The notes under the pieces were generated by a model. The model was not told the DNA's origin. It did no database searches and saw nothing but the letters and a program-made list of their open reading frames with translations. A stretch of 64,000 nucleotides of DNA, taken from the NCBI GenBank assembly GCA_910583615.1, contig CAJTXP010000004.1, positions 51,873 to 115,872 of the forward strand, given 5' to 3'. Positions 34,001 to 43,338 of this stretch are shown here, piece by piece (positions within the stretch are counted from its first letter, which is position 1; every line of letters starts with the position of its first letter). A program made the translations under genes and the position numbers. This DNA is from an uncultured Lachnospiraceae bacterium. GTDB lineage: Bacteria > Bacillota > Clostridia > Lachnospirales > Lachnospiraceae.

Positions 34001-35662
34001 TTACATAAGTCTGAGTTTTTTGGCAGCCCTCACCAGTAAATAGCCTTTCGGAAATCCCATGATCTCCTCTTCCTTCAGTCCTTTCAGAAGCAGCAACGTA
34101 ACGCCGTACACCAGAACAGCGCCTGCGCATGCTGCCAGTGTGGCCGCCGTGTTGTTTTTCACCGCCGTCATAAGACCCTTATGTATGCCGTAAGCCGCTC
34201 CGCCCATGACCGCTGAGGCTGCCAGCGGTATCAAAAACGTCCGGATCACTTCCTGCCTGTACCTCATATATTTCGCAATGGAACGGGAATTCAGCACGCA
34301 CATCAGAAGGGCAAAGAAGATATTCGCCCACACCACTGCATGAATGTTCATATCCGTTGCCACCAGCAGTCCGACCAGAAGCAACACGTGCAGTACCAGC
34401 GAAAAAGCCGCATGAATCACAGGAAGCCGCATCCGGTCCATGCCCTGCAGGATACCGTTGGTCAGCGTAGACATTCCATAAAGAACCACCGATGCGGTTC
34501 CAATCTGAAGAAGCGACGCAGATATCTGCATATGGCTCCTGGCTCCGAACAGAAGTGTCAGAATGGGTTCCGCCAGCACGGAAAGTCCCACTGCGCACGG
34601 AATACAGATGATCATGACAAAGCGGATGGCATTCTCCGTTTTTCTTCGCATCTCTCTTCGGTCCTTGTTTACTCTTGCCCGCGTCAGCACCGGAATAGTC
34701 GAAGACGCCATGGCGGAGGCCACCGCTATGGGAACATTGGTCAGAACCTTGTATTCTCCGCTGAAAATTCCCCACAATTCATCAATCTTCATGCTGTCGT
34801 AATTTTTATATGCCATCAGATGTTTGAAGATGCCCTGGTCTATAATCCCGCTTAAGTTATAGACTGCCGTACTTAAGATCACAGGAAGAATCGTAATCAT
34901 CAGAAGATAGTAGATCTCCCCGGTAGACTCCACTCTGCCGCCGCGGTCCTGACGTCTGCGCCGCTTCATCACTCTGCTGTATGCGAACATGACGAACACA
35001 AGAAACAGAAGCCCCACAAATGCGCCTGCACCCGTGCCGAAGGTGCTTCCGGCGGCTCCCCAGGCATATGACGCCGTTTTCGTGGAAAACAGAGCGTCCA
35101 GTTTTGTGCCGTACCGGAACAGCGCCCATGCCGCGCCGATGCTGACTGCCGCATTGATGACCTGCTCCACGATCTGAGAGACTGCGGTCGGAATCATGGA
35201 ACCAAGTCCCTGAAAATATCCCCGCAGGCAGCCCATCAGCGCCACAACCAGAATTGTGGGAGCCAGTACCTGAAGCGCCAGTCTGCTCTGCGGCGTGTTG
35301 ACCAGTACGTCGCTGAAAAAACCGGCTCCGAAATAGATCAGCAAAGATCCAAGTCCCCCGGAAACAACTGCGAACACCAGGGTGCACTGGAATACTTTGT
35401 AGGCGCTTTTCACCCTTCCTTTTGCCATTCTTGCCGATACCAGCTTGGACACTGCCAGCGGAAGGCTGAAAGAAGAGATGAGAAGCACCATGGAATACAC
35501 TTCATATGCTGCTGAATAATAGCTGTTGCCCACCGGACCCAGTATTCGCGTAACAGGGATCCGGTAAGCCAGTCCGATGATACGGACCAGAATGGAGGCG
35601 ACTGCCAGTATACTCCCCTGTACGATATAATTAGAACCTTTTTTCTGATTCTTTGTACCCAT
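34001..35662 (-). CDS. SpoVB/MurJ-like polysaccharide flippase
   Basis: 553 residues with about 14 membrane helices. The start KGSNYIVQGSILAVASILVRIIGL-type helix, GSMIPTAVSQIVEQVINA and STLTNGILQGMDRM are the MATE-like (MVF/SpoVB) pattern. It probably flips a lipid-linked wall precursor, in vegetative cells or during cortex synthesis. AAGAGGATTTGAAAATCT precedes ATG 35662. Confidence 0.88.
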   Translation of the reverse strand: MGTKNQKKGSNYIVQGSILAVASILVRIIGLAYRIPVTRILGPVGNSYYSAAYEVYSMVLLISSFSLPLAVSKLVSARMAKGRVKSAYKVFQCTLVFAVVSGGLGSLLIYFGAGFFSDVLVNTPQSRLALQVLAPTILVVALMGCLRGYFQGLGSMIPTAVSQIVEQVINAAVSIGAAWALFRYGTKLDALFSTKTASYAWGAAGSTFGTGAGAFVGLLFLVFVMFAYSRVMKRRRRQDRGGRVESTGEIYYLLMITILPVILSTAVYNLSGIIDQGIFKHLMAYKNYDSMKIDELWGIFSGEYKVLTNVPIAVASAMASSTIPVLTRARVNKDRREMRRKTENAIRFVMIICIPCAVGLSVLAEPILTLLFGARSHMQISASLLQIGTASVVLYGMSTLTNGILQGMDRMRLPVIHAAFSLVLHVLLLVGLLVATDMNIHAVVWANIFFALLMCVLNSRSIAKYMRYRQEVIRTFLIPLAASAVMGGAAYGIHKGLMTAVKNNTAATLAACAGAVLVYGVTLLLLKGLKEEEIMGFPKGYLLVRAAKKLRLM

Positions 35663-35679
35663 AGATTTTCAAATCCTCT

Positions 35680-36177
35680 TTATCTTTCAATGCCCAGATG
35701 CAAAAGCACCAGATCCTGTCTTGCTTCCATATCCCTGGCATCTTCTTCTGTCATGTGATCATATCCCAGCAGATGGAACATGCTGTGCGCCACGAGAAAG
35801 GCAAATTCCCTCCTTGTGCTGTGTCCGTAGTTTGCCGCCTGTTCCTTCACTCTGTCCAGTGAAATGATGATATCTCCCAGGAACAGTTCTCCGGTATCCG
35901 GATTAAAGCATTCTGTCCCCTGTTCTTCCGCCATGGACAGATCCGCCGGATTCTCATACTCGATCTGCGGAAAGGAAAGCACGTCCGTGGGCCGGTCGAT
36001 ACCGCGGTATTCCAGATTCAGCCTGTGAATCTTCTCATCAGACGTAAGCAGAATGCTTACCTCAGCTTCATAAGGGCACTCTTCTTCTGTCAGCACCTGC
36101 TCTGCGACCTGAAGCGCCGTCCCTTCATAATCAATTCCCAGATCCGGATCGTACTCTTTTTCTATGTTTAACGTCAT
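35680..36177 (-). CDS. ybeY: YbeY rRNA-maturation endoribonuclease
   Basis: 165 residues from ATG 36177 (AGGAAGAAGGGAAAAAC ahead). The zinc motif is AHSMFHLLGYDHM, and DRPTDVLSFP is conserved. Acts in 16S rRNA 3' processing and ribosome quality control. It overlaps phoH by 47 bases, the standard phoH-ybeY arrangement. It has a slightly long acidic insert (AEEQGTECFNPDTGE). Confidence 0.94.
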   Translation of the reverse strand: MTLNIEKEYDPDLGIDYEGTALQVAEQVLTEEECPYEAEVSILLTSDEKIHRLNLEYRGIDRPTDVLSFPQIEYENPADLSMAEEQGTECFNPDTGELFLGDIIISLDRVKEQAANYGHSTRREFAFLVAHSMFHLLGYDHMTEEDARDMEARQDLVLLHLGIER

Positions 36178-37153
36178 GTTTTTCCCTTCTTCCTGAAGTC
36201 TTTCTCTCATATTCCTCATATGCAGTCACAATCTTCTGTACCAGCGGATGACGCACCACATCCTGGCTGGTCAGCCTGCAGAACGTAATGCCTTCCACCC
36301 GGCCCAGCACTTTTTCAGCCACCTCCAGTCCGGATCTGACATCCGGCGACAGGTCTTTTTGCGTATCGTCGCCGGTTACCACCACTTTGGAACCGAATCC
36401 AATACGGGTCAGAAACATCTTCATCTGCGCCTGCGTGGTATTCTGCGCCTCATCCAGTATGATAAATGCATTATCCAGTGTCCGTCCGCGCATGTAAGCA
36501 AGAGGCGCAACTTCGATCAGCCCCTTTTCCATATTCTTCTGAAAGCTTTCTGCACCCATGATCTGGTAAAGCGCGTCATAGAGCGGGCGCAGATACGGGT
36601 CTACCTTGCTCTGAAGATCTCCAGGCAGGAACCCCAGCTTCTCTCCGGCTTCGATTGCCGGACGGGTCAGAATGATCCGTTCCACTTCATTGGCTTTAAA
36701 GGCGGTGATTGCCATGGCCATGGCAAGATATGTTTTTCCTGTACCCGCAGGGCCTGTGCCGAACACGATCATGTTGTTCCGGATCGCATCCACATACTGC
36801 TTCTGCCCCAGCGTTTTGGGCTTAATGGACTTTCCGCTGATTGTGTGGCAGATCAGATCCGCGTCTATTTCCAGCAGCGCCCCGCTCTGCTTTTCCATTG
36901 CAAGCGCCAGTGCATAGTCCACATTCTGCTCCGTGATCTGACGCTTTCTGCCGGAGAGCTCCAGAAGTTCCAGAAGCACCTGCTTTGCCTGCTCTACCTG
37001 AACTCTGCTGCCGATCAGCTTCAGTCCGCCGTCTCTGGTAACAGCAGACACGCCGGTTGTCTTTTCAATCTTTTTTAAATATGCGTCAAACTGTCCGAAT
37101 ACATTCTGCTCATGCTCGGACGGAATATCAAAAATATATTCTTCTAATGTCAC
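36131..37153 (-). CDS. PhoH-family ATPase
   Basis: 340 residues. Walker A GPAGTGKTYLAMAM, Walker B IILDEAQNTTQAQMKMFLTR, GFGSKVVVTGDDTQ; a short RNA-binding-like N-terminal domain precedes. The start is GTG 37153. It lies between yqfD and ybeY as in Bacillus. Probably a phosphate- or RNA-related ATPase/helicase; exact role unsettled. Confidence 0.92.
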   Translation of the reverse strand: MTLEEYIFDIPSEHEQNVFGQFDAYLKKIEKTTGVSAVTRDGGLKLIGSRVQVEQAKQVLLELLELSGRKRQITEQNVDYALALAMEKQSGALLEIDADLICHTISGKSIKPKTLGQKQYVDAIRNNMIVFGTGPAGTGKTYLAMAMAITAFKANEVERIILTRPAIEAGEKLGFLPGDLQSKVDPYLRPLYDALYQIMGAESFQKNMEKGLIEVAPLAYMRGRTLDNAFIILDEAQNTTQAQMKMFLTRIGFGSKVVVTGDDTQKDLSPDVRSGLEVAEKVLGRVEGITFCRLTSQDVVRHPLVQKIVTAYEEYERKTSGRREKHDVKHRKRVRSGSGN

Positions 37154-37159
37154 GTATGT

Positions 37160-38401
37160 TTATTCCCTTTCTTCTTCCGGTTCTTCTGCCTGTTCCGGCG
37201 TCCCGATTACCGGAGCCTGTTCCTGCACGGCGGATTCTTCCACCAGATAATCTCCTTTTGCCGTACACCTGCCTCCGCTGATATCTATTTTAACATTATT
37301 TTCAATAATTTGAAGTCCCTTTATTCTTAATTTTTCAAAAAACAGCGCCCAGTTCTCTTTTGCGTGCGCTACAGCCTCTTCTTTTGTATAGACAGCCTCT
37401 TCCTCTGCATACTCCTGCTCTGTACTTTTGCCGAACACCACCGGAAGATAAAAGTTCTCCGTGATCTTAAGAGGAAATTCACTGGCAATGGAATCCGACT
37501 GTTCGTAGACGTCCGGATGCCACAGACGGAACCAGAACCTCTTCTGCCCCAGCATCAGATAATAAGAGGACCTTGTCTCCCCGGTATATATTTTTTTTAT
37601 GTAGTGCATGTCAAAGGATTCTTCATAATGCTCCGTTCTCTGAATCCGGACGTCTGCATCTGCATGTACATAATAAGTATTTGCCGTCTCTCCGGCATCA
37701 TCAAGGACATCCACCCGGCTCCCGACCAGAAGATCCCCTTTCTGAACATCCATTCCTTCTGAAACGGCGGGAGTTCCGCTTCTTACGATCATGGAGACAA
37801 TCGTTCCTTCTCCGGAAGAGACCAGATCCGCCGGCTCATCCTCCGGAATCGTTTCAGCCGTCTGATCTTCATTTTCCTGTACATGAATGATCAGACGCGT
37901 TCCTTTTACTTCAGCCGAAGTCCAGGTGATTTCCGGAAAATGTTCCCGAAGTCCTGCTTCAATTTCTTCTCCGTGCACATTTCTTTTTGCCATGCCGTGC
38001 ACGATTCCGGTGCTTTCCAGCCAGGCAAGGATCACCTCATCGCTCAGGCTGTAGTTTCCCTCCACGTGGATATTCCAGATGAAAAGAGACAGAACATATA
38101 AAAGCGCCATGCAAAGCAGCGCCCCGCCTGCAAACAGTTTTCGTTTCCGATAGCGGTAGAGAATAAAAGGAAGGCCGTGTCTTTCCAGAATCACGGCCCT
38201 TGTTCTCGTCTTATGCACCAGCGGCCGCAGTCTGCGGAAACCGCTGATACTGATGCACATCTCATAGTCTGTCCCTACGGAACGAAGGCCCCACAGTATG
38301 ATATGATGATGACTGCAAAGATTCAGGAAGCGTTCCGGCGAATATCCGGACAGACGTATCACCACATAGCCCTTTAAAAATTTTAAAAGCCTTGTCAACA
38401 A
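37160..38401 (-). CDS. yqfD: sporulation protein YqfD
   Basis: 413 residues. N-terminal cytoplasmic part (LKGYVVIRLSGYSPERFLNL), a membrane helix (LFAGGALLCMALLYVLSLFI, ~87-106), then a large extracytoplasmic domain (EITWTSAEVKGTRLIIHVQE) and a Pro/Glu tail. In Bacillus yqfD is a mother-cell (SigE) gene. The start is TTG 38401 or 38398, overlapping the yqfC stop. Confidence 0.9.
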   Translation of the reverse strand: MLTRLLKFLKGYVVIRLSGYSPERFLNLCSHHHIILWGLRSVGTDYEMCISISGFRRLRPLVHKTRTRAVILERHGLPFILYRYRKRKLFAGGALLCMALLYVLSLFIWNIHVEGNYSLSDEVILAWLESTGIVHGMAKRNVHGEEIEAGLREHFPEITWTSAEVKGTRLIIHVQENEDQTAETIPEDEPADLVSSGEGTIVSMIVRSGTPAVSEGMDVQKGDLLVGSRVDVLDDAGETANTYYVHADADVRIQRTEHYEESFDMHYIKKIYTGETRSSYYLMLGQKRFWFRLWHPDVYEQSDSIASEFPLKITENFYLPVVFGKSTEQEYAEEEAVYTKEEAVAHAKENWALFFEKLRIKGLQIIENNVKIDISGGRCTAKGDYLVEESAVQEQAPVIGTPEQAEEPEEERE

Positions 38402-38655
38402 TAACGGATTTCTCCAATCTCGCCCGATATTTTCATCTCGTCTTCGGTATAGTAATCAATATGCAGATGCTCCCCGCACAGCGTCATCTGGCAGGTCTTT
38501 GTCTGCAGACGTATCCGTTTCTCCGTATATTCAATGATTCCGCGGTAATTTTCGATATACGCTTCACTTCTCCCGGTAACGGTCAGGACTGCCGCTCCCA
38601 TGACCAGGTCCTTCGGAAGCTTCAGCTTCTCCGCCATCTGTTCTCTCAGTTTCAT
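38395..38655 (-). CDS. yqfC: sporulation protein YqfC
   Basis: 86 residues, YabP/YqfC family: KLKLPKDLVMGAAVLTVTG, ENYRGIIEYTEKRIRLQT. It is first in yqfC-yqfD-phoH-ybeY. GGCAGGTATGGA precedes the ATG. Confidence 0.9.
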   Translation of the reverse strand: MKLREQMAEKLKLPKDLVMGAAVLTVTGRSEAYIENYRGIIEYTEKRIRLQTKTCQMTLCGEHLHIDYYTEDEMKISGEIGEIRYC

Positions 38656-38685
38656 TCCATACCTGCCTGGATATTTATTATAAAT

Positions 38686-38694
38686 ATATGTATG
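38686..38694 (-). promoter_or_regulatory. SigE-like -10 element ahead of yqfC
   Basis: CATACATAT on the minus strand, 31 bases before yqfC, matches the SigE -10 (CATACAnT). No convincing -35 is present at the right distance. SigE control is known for Bacillus yqfC-yqfD, which supports but does not prove it. Confidence 0.35.
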
Positions 38695-38737
38695 GAGTTC
38701 ATTTTTATGTCAGAGCAGCGTCCGCTGTCCATGTACG

Positions 38738-39019
38738 CTATGTCAGGCTTGCCATAAACAGTTCATAAAAATCATCTTCCCCTTCCAGCTTCGGGGAATT
38801 CTCTCCGCCGCCGTTGGTGCTTCTGCGCATGGTTCCGTAAAACTCTTCTCCGGCATTGATCAAATCCATAACATAGACCGGATAGCCGTATTCCTGGCAT
38901 TTCCTGCAGAACGCATCCACCGGATTCTTCTCTTTTTTTGTTTCCAGAAGCGCTCTGCGAAGGGCTTCGTCCCTGTGCGCCCGGTTCTGTAGCTCATCCA
39001 GCAGTTCTATTGTATTCAT
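38738..39019 (-). CDS. small Nif11-like protein, unknown
   Basis: 93 residues. Helical N-terminus (ELLDELQNRAHRDEALRRAL), then PVDAFCRKCQEYGYPVYVMD and a Gly/Ser-rich acidic tail. The pattern of a helical pair followed by a GY turn recalls Nif11-type leader domains, but the match is from memory and weak. Divergent from the antiporter gene. Confidence 0.5.
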   Translation of the reverse strand: MNTIELLDELQNRAHRDEALRRALLETKKEKNPVDAFCRKCQEYGYPVYVMDLINAGEEFYGTMRRSTNGGGENSPKLEGEDDFYELFMASLT

Positions 39020-39101
39020 CCTTTTTCCTCCTGAAGCAACGTATCAATTCCATTATATACCCTGTTTTGAAAAATGTATAGGAAAAAACCATGTTTTATG
39101 C

Positions 39102-39107
39102 TATTAT
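39102..39107 (+). promoter_or_regulatory. extended -10 of the antiporter gene
   Basis: TGC-TATTAT 39 bases ahead of the ATG; no good -35. Confidence 0.35.
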
Positions 39108-39145
39108 AAAACGGACAATAGTTACTTTTCAGGGGGATTATCATT

Positions 39146-40507
39146 ATGAAAACTGAGAAAAAGAAAAACCGGGCGTCTGCATTGCTTCCGATCCTAGTGT
39201 TCCTGATCATCTACATCGGCGTCGGCGTCTATTATGAATACATCCGGCCCAGGGAAGGCGTTCAGGGCTTTTACGTTATGTCTGTAGTTGTCGCATTTAT
39301 GGCTGCAATCGCTGTCGCACTGCTCCAGAACCGTTCTGTCTCTTTTGATGAAAAGATGAAGATCTGCGCTTCCGGCATGGGCGACGATAATATTCTGACC
39401 ATGATCTTTATCTTCCTGCTGGCAGGCGCTTTCAGCGGCGTGGCTTCTGCTTCCGGCTGCGCAGAAGACACGGCCAACCTGCTTTTGAGTATCGTTCCGG
39501 GCAGACTGACCGTTCTTGGAATTTTTCTGATTGCCTGTATGATTTCCATGGCGATGGGCACTTCCTGCGGAACGATCACGGTCATGGGTTCGCTGGCGCT
39601 TGGCATCTCACAGTCAGCAGGCCTGTCTCTTCCGCTGTGTTTCGGCGCTCTGGTCGGCGGCTCCATGTTCGGTGATAATCTGTCCTTTATCTCCGATACA
39701 ACTATTGCAGCAACGAAGACGCAGGGCTGTCAGATGCGGGACAAGTTCCGGGAAAACCTTCTGATCGCACTGCCGGCGGCACTGGCGGCATGCGTGATTT
39801 TTCTCATCATTGCATGGACCGGAAAACCGGCAGCCGTAGGGGAATATTCCTTCAACGTCGTCCGTGCGCTGCCCTACTTTGTGATCCTGGCCGCAGCCCT
39901 TCTGGGCATCAATGTTTTTCTTGTTCTTGGTTTCGGGCTGATACTCTGCACGTCCATTGGACTTGGCACCGGTTCCATCGACCTGCACAATGTCTTCATC
40001 TCCATGGGAAGCGGCGTCAGCGGCATGTATGAGACCATCACCGTTACCATACTTGCCACGGCTCTGTCCGCACTGATCAAATACAACGGCGGATTTGAGG
40101 CGGTCATTGATTTTATTAAGAAGTATTTCCACGGAAGCAGGGGCGGACAGCTGGGCATCATTCTGATCTCCATACTGATGGACATTTCCACCGCCAACAA
40201 TACGGTTGCCATCGTGGTTACTGCGCCCATTGCCACAGATATCCGGAAAGAATACCATATTACGCCCCAGCGGACGGCTTCTCTTATGGATATTTCAACC
40301 TGTATCGCACAGGGGATTATCCCATACGGGGCGCAGCTTTTGATTGCGGCGGGAATCGCCGGGGTCTCTTCGATCCAGATCATGCCGTACCTGTTCTACC
40401 CGTATCTGTTGTTCCTGTGCGTAATCATTGCCACCCTTACAGGAAGAAAGAACCCTCTCTCTGATCCGGACCGCCAGATCCGGAACAGCTTTTCACAGCG
40501 CTTATGA
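39146..40507 (+). CDS. NhaC-family Na+/H+ antiporter
   Basis: 453 residues, about 11 membrane helices. Family blocks: MAMGTSCGTITVMGSLALGI, LVGGSMFGDNLSFISDTTIA, ISILMDISTANNTVAIVV and IAQGIIPYGAQLLIAA. Exchanges Na+ (or an organic solute) for H+; NhaC relatives also include malate/lactate exchangers, so the substrate is open. AGGGGGATTATCATT ahead of the ATG. Confidence 0.88.
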   Translation: MKTEKKKNRASALLPILVFLIIYIGVGVYYEYIRPREGVQGFYVMSVVVAFMAAIAVALLQNRSVSFDEKMKICASGMGDDNILTMIFIFLLAGAFSGVASASGCAEDTANLLLSIVPGRLTVLGIFLIACMISMAMGTSCGTITVMGSLALGISQSAGLSLPLCFGALVGGSMFGDNLSFISDTTIAATKTQGCQMRDKFRENLLIALPAALAACVIFLIIAWTGKPAAVGEYSFNVVRALPYFVILAAALLGINVFLVLGFGLILCTSIGLGTGSIDLHNVFISMGSGVSGMYETITVTILATALSALIKYNGGFEAVIDFIKKYFHGSRGGQLGIILISILMDISTANNTVAIVVTAPIATDIRKEYHITPQRTASLMDISTCIAQGIIPYGAQLLIAAGIAGVSSIQIMPYLFYPYLLFLCVIIATLTGRKNPLSDPDRQIRNSFSQRL

Positions 40508-40512
40508 AAAAA

Positions 40513-40552
40513 GGGGCGGGCGCCGCAGCACCCGCTCCTGATTTGTTTTTTT
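40513..40552 (+). terminator. rho-independent terminator of the antiporter gene
   Basis: GC-rich stem GGGGCGGGCGC / GCACCCGCTCC followed, seven bases later, by a seven-T run; starts 6 bases after the stop. Confidence 0.8.
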
Positions 40553-40578
40553 ATGTCTTTCTGGAATCCGGCAGATAT

Positions 40579-40971
40579 TCAGGCGCAGACATTCTGAAAG
40601 TCCAGCCGGATCAGGCGGTCGCCATTTTCATCCTGCGGATCACGCATATAAATCAGATCCATATTTCTTGCCTGAAATTCCACAACTGCCCGTTCCAGAG
40701 AGATTGTGCGGCAGGCTCCTGGCCAGTGACCATCATTCGGGATGGAGTTCAGGTTCTCGGGATCCCACAGAATCAATGATACTACCCTGGCATGGCAGGC
40801 AAGCGCCAGTTCGATTGTTTTCTGAAGACCCAGATATTCTGCAGCCAGATTGATGAGCAGCACGTCAGAATCCTTGACGGTCGGATTGCGGTAATCCAGC
40901 TCATAGATCTTCTGTTCTTCATATTGTTCCAACTGCTGCCTGCGAAGGGCATCCAATAAAGCATGAATCAT
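40579..40971 (-). CDS. conserved cytoplasmic protein, unknown
   Basis: 130 residues. No signal or membrane helix. Mixed alpha/beta with a possible Rossmann-like centre (DSDVLLINLAAEYLGLQKTI, ARVVSLILWDPENLN). AAAGGAATGAGGTACA precedes ATG 40971. Single gene between the antiporter and the first anti-sigma gene. No family recognised. Confidence 0.65.
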   Translation of the reverse strand: MIHALLDALRRQQLEQYEEQKIYELDYRNPTVKDSDVLLINLAAEYLGLQKTIELALACHARVVSLILWDPENLNSIPNDGHWPGACRTISLERAVVEFQARNMDLIYMRDPQDENGDRLIRLDFQNVCA

Positions 40972-41101
40972 TGTACCTCATTCCTTTGCTCTTTTCTCTT
41001 TCTACTATATTAGACGCTTTTTGTATCAAAAAAGTTTCATAATCTGTAAAAATCTTTCCGTTTTTGCATTTTCTTCCCCTCCGATTCCGCCAAGTCATTT
41101 T

Positions 41102-42211
41102 TTATTTCAGTGGTATTTTTATTTTGTCATCCCCCAGAAGCATTATACTCAAATCAGCGGGATTCACATAGGAGCCGAATCCTGTCTGATAAATGGCTTC
41201 GCGTTTGTCAAAATCATATTTTCCGCTTATTCCGCCAAGTCCTGTAAGAATCTCGTTTCCGTTCTGATCCAGAAAACCGGAACATTCCACTTCTTTCAAA
41301 TAAACATCTGTTTCTCCGGCATAAAGCGTTTCCCGCAGTTCTTCCAGATCATCCAGATCAAAAGTCAGAAGCAGAGACAACGGTGATACCTCCACCCGTT
41401 TTACGTGTACAGATACACCGGCGATTTCCACTGGCTGTCCGGGTTCATAGACATCGGCTTTCAATATGGTATTCTCACCAAGCGGCAGCATCAGTGACCA
41501 GTCGCCGCGGATCGTATGAGGAATGGTGTCTCCATTCTCATAAGTATAATAACTGTATTCTGTAAAATGAACCTCGATCTTCTCCTCATCCCATTCCTGT
41601 TCCAGAGATTTCAGCGCTGAAATCTCATAACAGCCATGATTCGAAAGTTCCGAAAAGGCCGGTGTGCCCGAAGTAAATCCCATAGATATATTATTGAATG
41701 CGTCCTCATGATCCGTAACGATCCATGGCAGTCCGTAAGTTCCGTTTTCATCTGAACGTTCGAAACCTCCGTTTCCGTCAATGATGTTTTCCTCCGCCTG
41801 AATATCCAGCAGAATGTATAATGTATTTTTGTCCTGTACAGTCTGTTTGGCTGTAATCGTGATTCCGGCATCTGTTGCAGAAGCGGTCTGTTCCTTTGCC
41901 ATCCCTTCCATGGTCATGGCATTCTGCTCATCCTCTGTGGGACTGCGGAAATTTTCCACTGCCTTCTGATCCCACTGAAATAATTCAGATGCCATGACCG
42001 TCGTTCCAACGATTGCCGCCAGCGCTGCAGCCAGTATCAGCGTCCGTTTGCTCCATACATTCCTCATCCTTGTCTCCATCTTTTCCGGCGCATCCGGAAG
42101 TTCTGTCAAAATGCGCTCTATCCGTTCCTGACAGTCTGCAGATGCCTTCCATGGCTCCTGCTTTGCTTTTTCAATAATCTGCCGGTCTGTTCTTAGATCT
42201 TCTGCTCTCAT
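41102..42211 (-). CDS. DUF4179 anti-sigma-like membrane protein (pair 1)
   Basis: 369 residues: cytoplasmic N-terminus (~1-55), one membrane helix (TLILAAALAAIVGTTVMASE), then a DUF4179 beta-rich outside domain (ASATDAGITITAKQTVQDKN, TLYILLDIQAEE). Such proteins sit with ECF sigma genes and are thought to hold sigma at the membrane. Overlaps the sigma gene by 4 bases. Confidence 0.85.
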   Translation of the reverse strand: MRAEDLRTDRQIIEKAKQEPWKASADCQERIERILTELPDAPEKMETRMRNVWSKRTLILAAALAAIVGTTVMASELFQWDQKAVENFRSPTEDEQNAMTMEGMAKEQTASATDAGITITAKQTVQDKNTLYILLDIQAEENIIDGNGGFERSDENGTYGLPWIVTDHEDAFNNISMGFTSGTPAFSELSNHGCYEISALKSLEQEWDEEKIEVHFTEYSYYTYENGDTIPHTIRGDWSLMLPLGENTILKADVYEPGQPVEIAGVSVHVKRVEVSPLSLLLTFDLDDLEELRETLYAGETDVYLKEVECSGFLDQNGNEILTGLGGISGKYDFDKREAIYQTGFGSYVNPADLSIMLLGDDKIKIPLK

Positions 42212-42681
42212 CTGTTCCTGTCCTCCAATGCTGTTTTCAGTTTCTGTCTTGCGCGATTCAGTCTTGACTTGACCGTTCCTTCGGACCGTTTCATCATAAG
42301 GGCAATCTCCTTCGTACGAAATCCTTCATAATAATAGAGAATCACTACCTGACGAAAATCCTGCGGCAAATCCATAACCGCATACCACAGTTCCCTGTGT
42401 TCTCCCGATGAAGGCTGCTCATAAAGACTCATGTCTCCTGAAAGTTCCAGTCGCTTCCTGCAGGTCAGCATGGTACGTGTTACATTGACCAGAATTGACA
42501 TGGCCCATGACCGGAAATGTTCCGGAGCTTTCAGCTGCGCCAGATGAGCGTATGCTTTCAGAACCGTTTCTCCTACCGCGTCTTCCGCATCAGCAGGACT
42601 TTTCAGAACACCAAGCGCATACCGGTACATGGAAGTCTCCAGATCCCGGATTTTATGGCAAAACTGTTCTTTTTCCATCAT
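42208..42681 (-). CDS. ECF RNA polymerase sigma factor (pair 1)
   Basis: 157 residues with region 2 (YRYALGVLKSPADAEDAVGE) and region 4 (LPQDFRQVVILYYYEGFRTK, EGTVKSRLNRARQKLK). ATG at 42681 or 42678; ribosome site weak. Its promoter has ECF-type boxes (42760-42787), suggesting autoregulation. Inducing stress unknown. Confidence 0.9.
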   Translation of the reverse strand: MMEKEQFCHKIRDLETSMYRYALGVLKSPADAEDAVGETVLKAYAHLAQLKAPEHFRSWAMSILVNVTRTMLTCRKRLELSGDMSLYEQPSSGEHRELWYAVMDLPQDFRQVVILYYYEGFRTKEIALMMKRSEGTVKSRLNRARQKLKTALEDRNR

Positions 42682-42759
42682 TTTTCTTTTTCATCAACCT
42701 TTCACGCCTTGAGGCTGTTCCGACCCCAGGCTGTCTGTTTTGAAACATGCTTCGTATAT

Positions 42760-42787
42760 AAGACGAACCAGGAGGGCGAATGGTTCC
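42760..42787 (-). promoter_or_regulatory. ECF-type promoter, self-activation candidate
   Basis: GGAACC (42787-42782), 16 bases, CGTCTT (42765-42760) on the minus strand; the GAAC/CGTC pair and spacing are typical for ECF sigma promoters. It lies about 79 bases ahead of sigma gene 1. No equally good pair faces sigma gene 2. Confidence 0.55.
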
Positions 42788-42864
42788 CTCCACGGAATTT
42801 TTTGTAAATATTTGTAGCGTTTTCGCTCTCTGAAAGGTATTCTTGGTGAAAGGGGGTGCCGAAT

Positions 42865-43338
42865 ATGGACGATAATGCAGAAAATACGATTCGGCAGTAT
42901 TCTCATATGGTTTACCGGCTGGCATATGCCCGCACAGGAAACAGACAGGATGCGGATGAGATCTATCAGGAAGTCTTTCTTCGATATATACGGAAAAAGC
43001 CGGATTTCCAGAATCATGTACATAAAAAAGCATGGTTTCTGAAAGTAACGGTAAACTGCGCCAACAGCCTCTGGACTTCTCCATGGAAACGTTTCACAGT
43101 GCCGCTGACTGATGATCTGGTATCAGAGGAGAAAGAACAGGCTGCCGATCTGTCCCAGGCGCTGCAAAAACTTCCGCCGCGTTATCGCGAAGTGATCCAT
43201 CTGTACTATTATGAGGAGCTGTCAACGGAGGAGATCGGACAGATTCTCCGTCGGAAAACGTCTACGGTGCGGACCCAGCTTACCCGTGCCAGAGCCGTTT
43301 TAAAAGAAATCCTGAAGGAGGAACACTATGAATTTTAA
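42865..43338 (+). CDS. ECF RNA polymerase sigma factor (pair 2)
   Basis: 157 residues from ATG 42865 (AAAGGGGGTG six bases upstream). Region 2 YRLAYARTGNRQDADEIYQE, region 4 LPPRYREVIHLYYYEELSTE and KTSTVRTQLTRARAVLK. Divergent from sigma gene 1 across 183 bases. Its stop overlaps the anti-sigma gene by 11 bases. Confidence 0.9.
   Translation: MDDNAENTIRQYSHMVYRLAYARTGNRQDADEIYQEVFLRYIRKKPDFQNHVHKKAWFLKVTVNCANSLWTSPWKRFTVPLTDDLVSEEKEQAADLSQALQKLPPRYREVIHLYYYEELSTEEIGQILRRKTSTVRTQLTRARAVLKEILKEEHYEF

Noticed and set aside
41036..41070. Ten-codon frame with GGAGGGGAAGAAA ahead of its ATG, minus strand downstream of the first anti-sigma gene
   Set aside because: Strong ribosome site but far too short to support; no conservation evidence.
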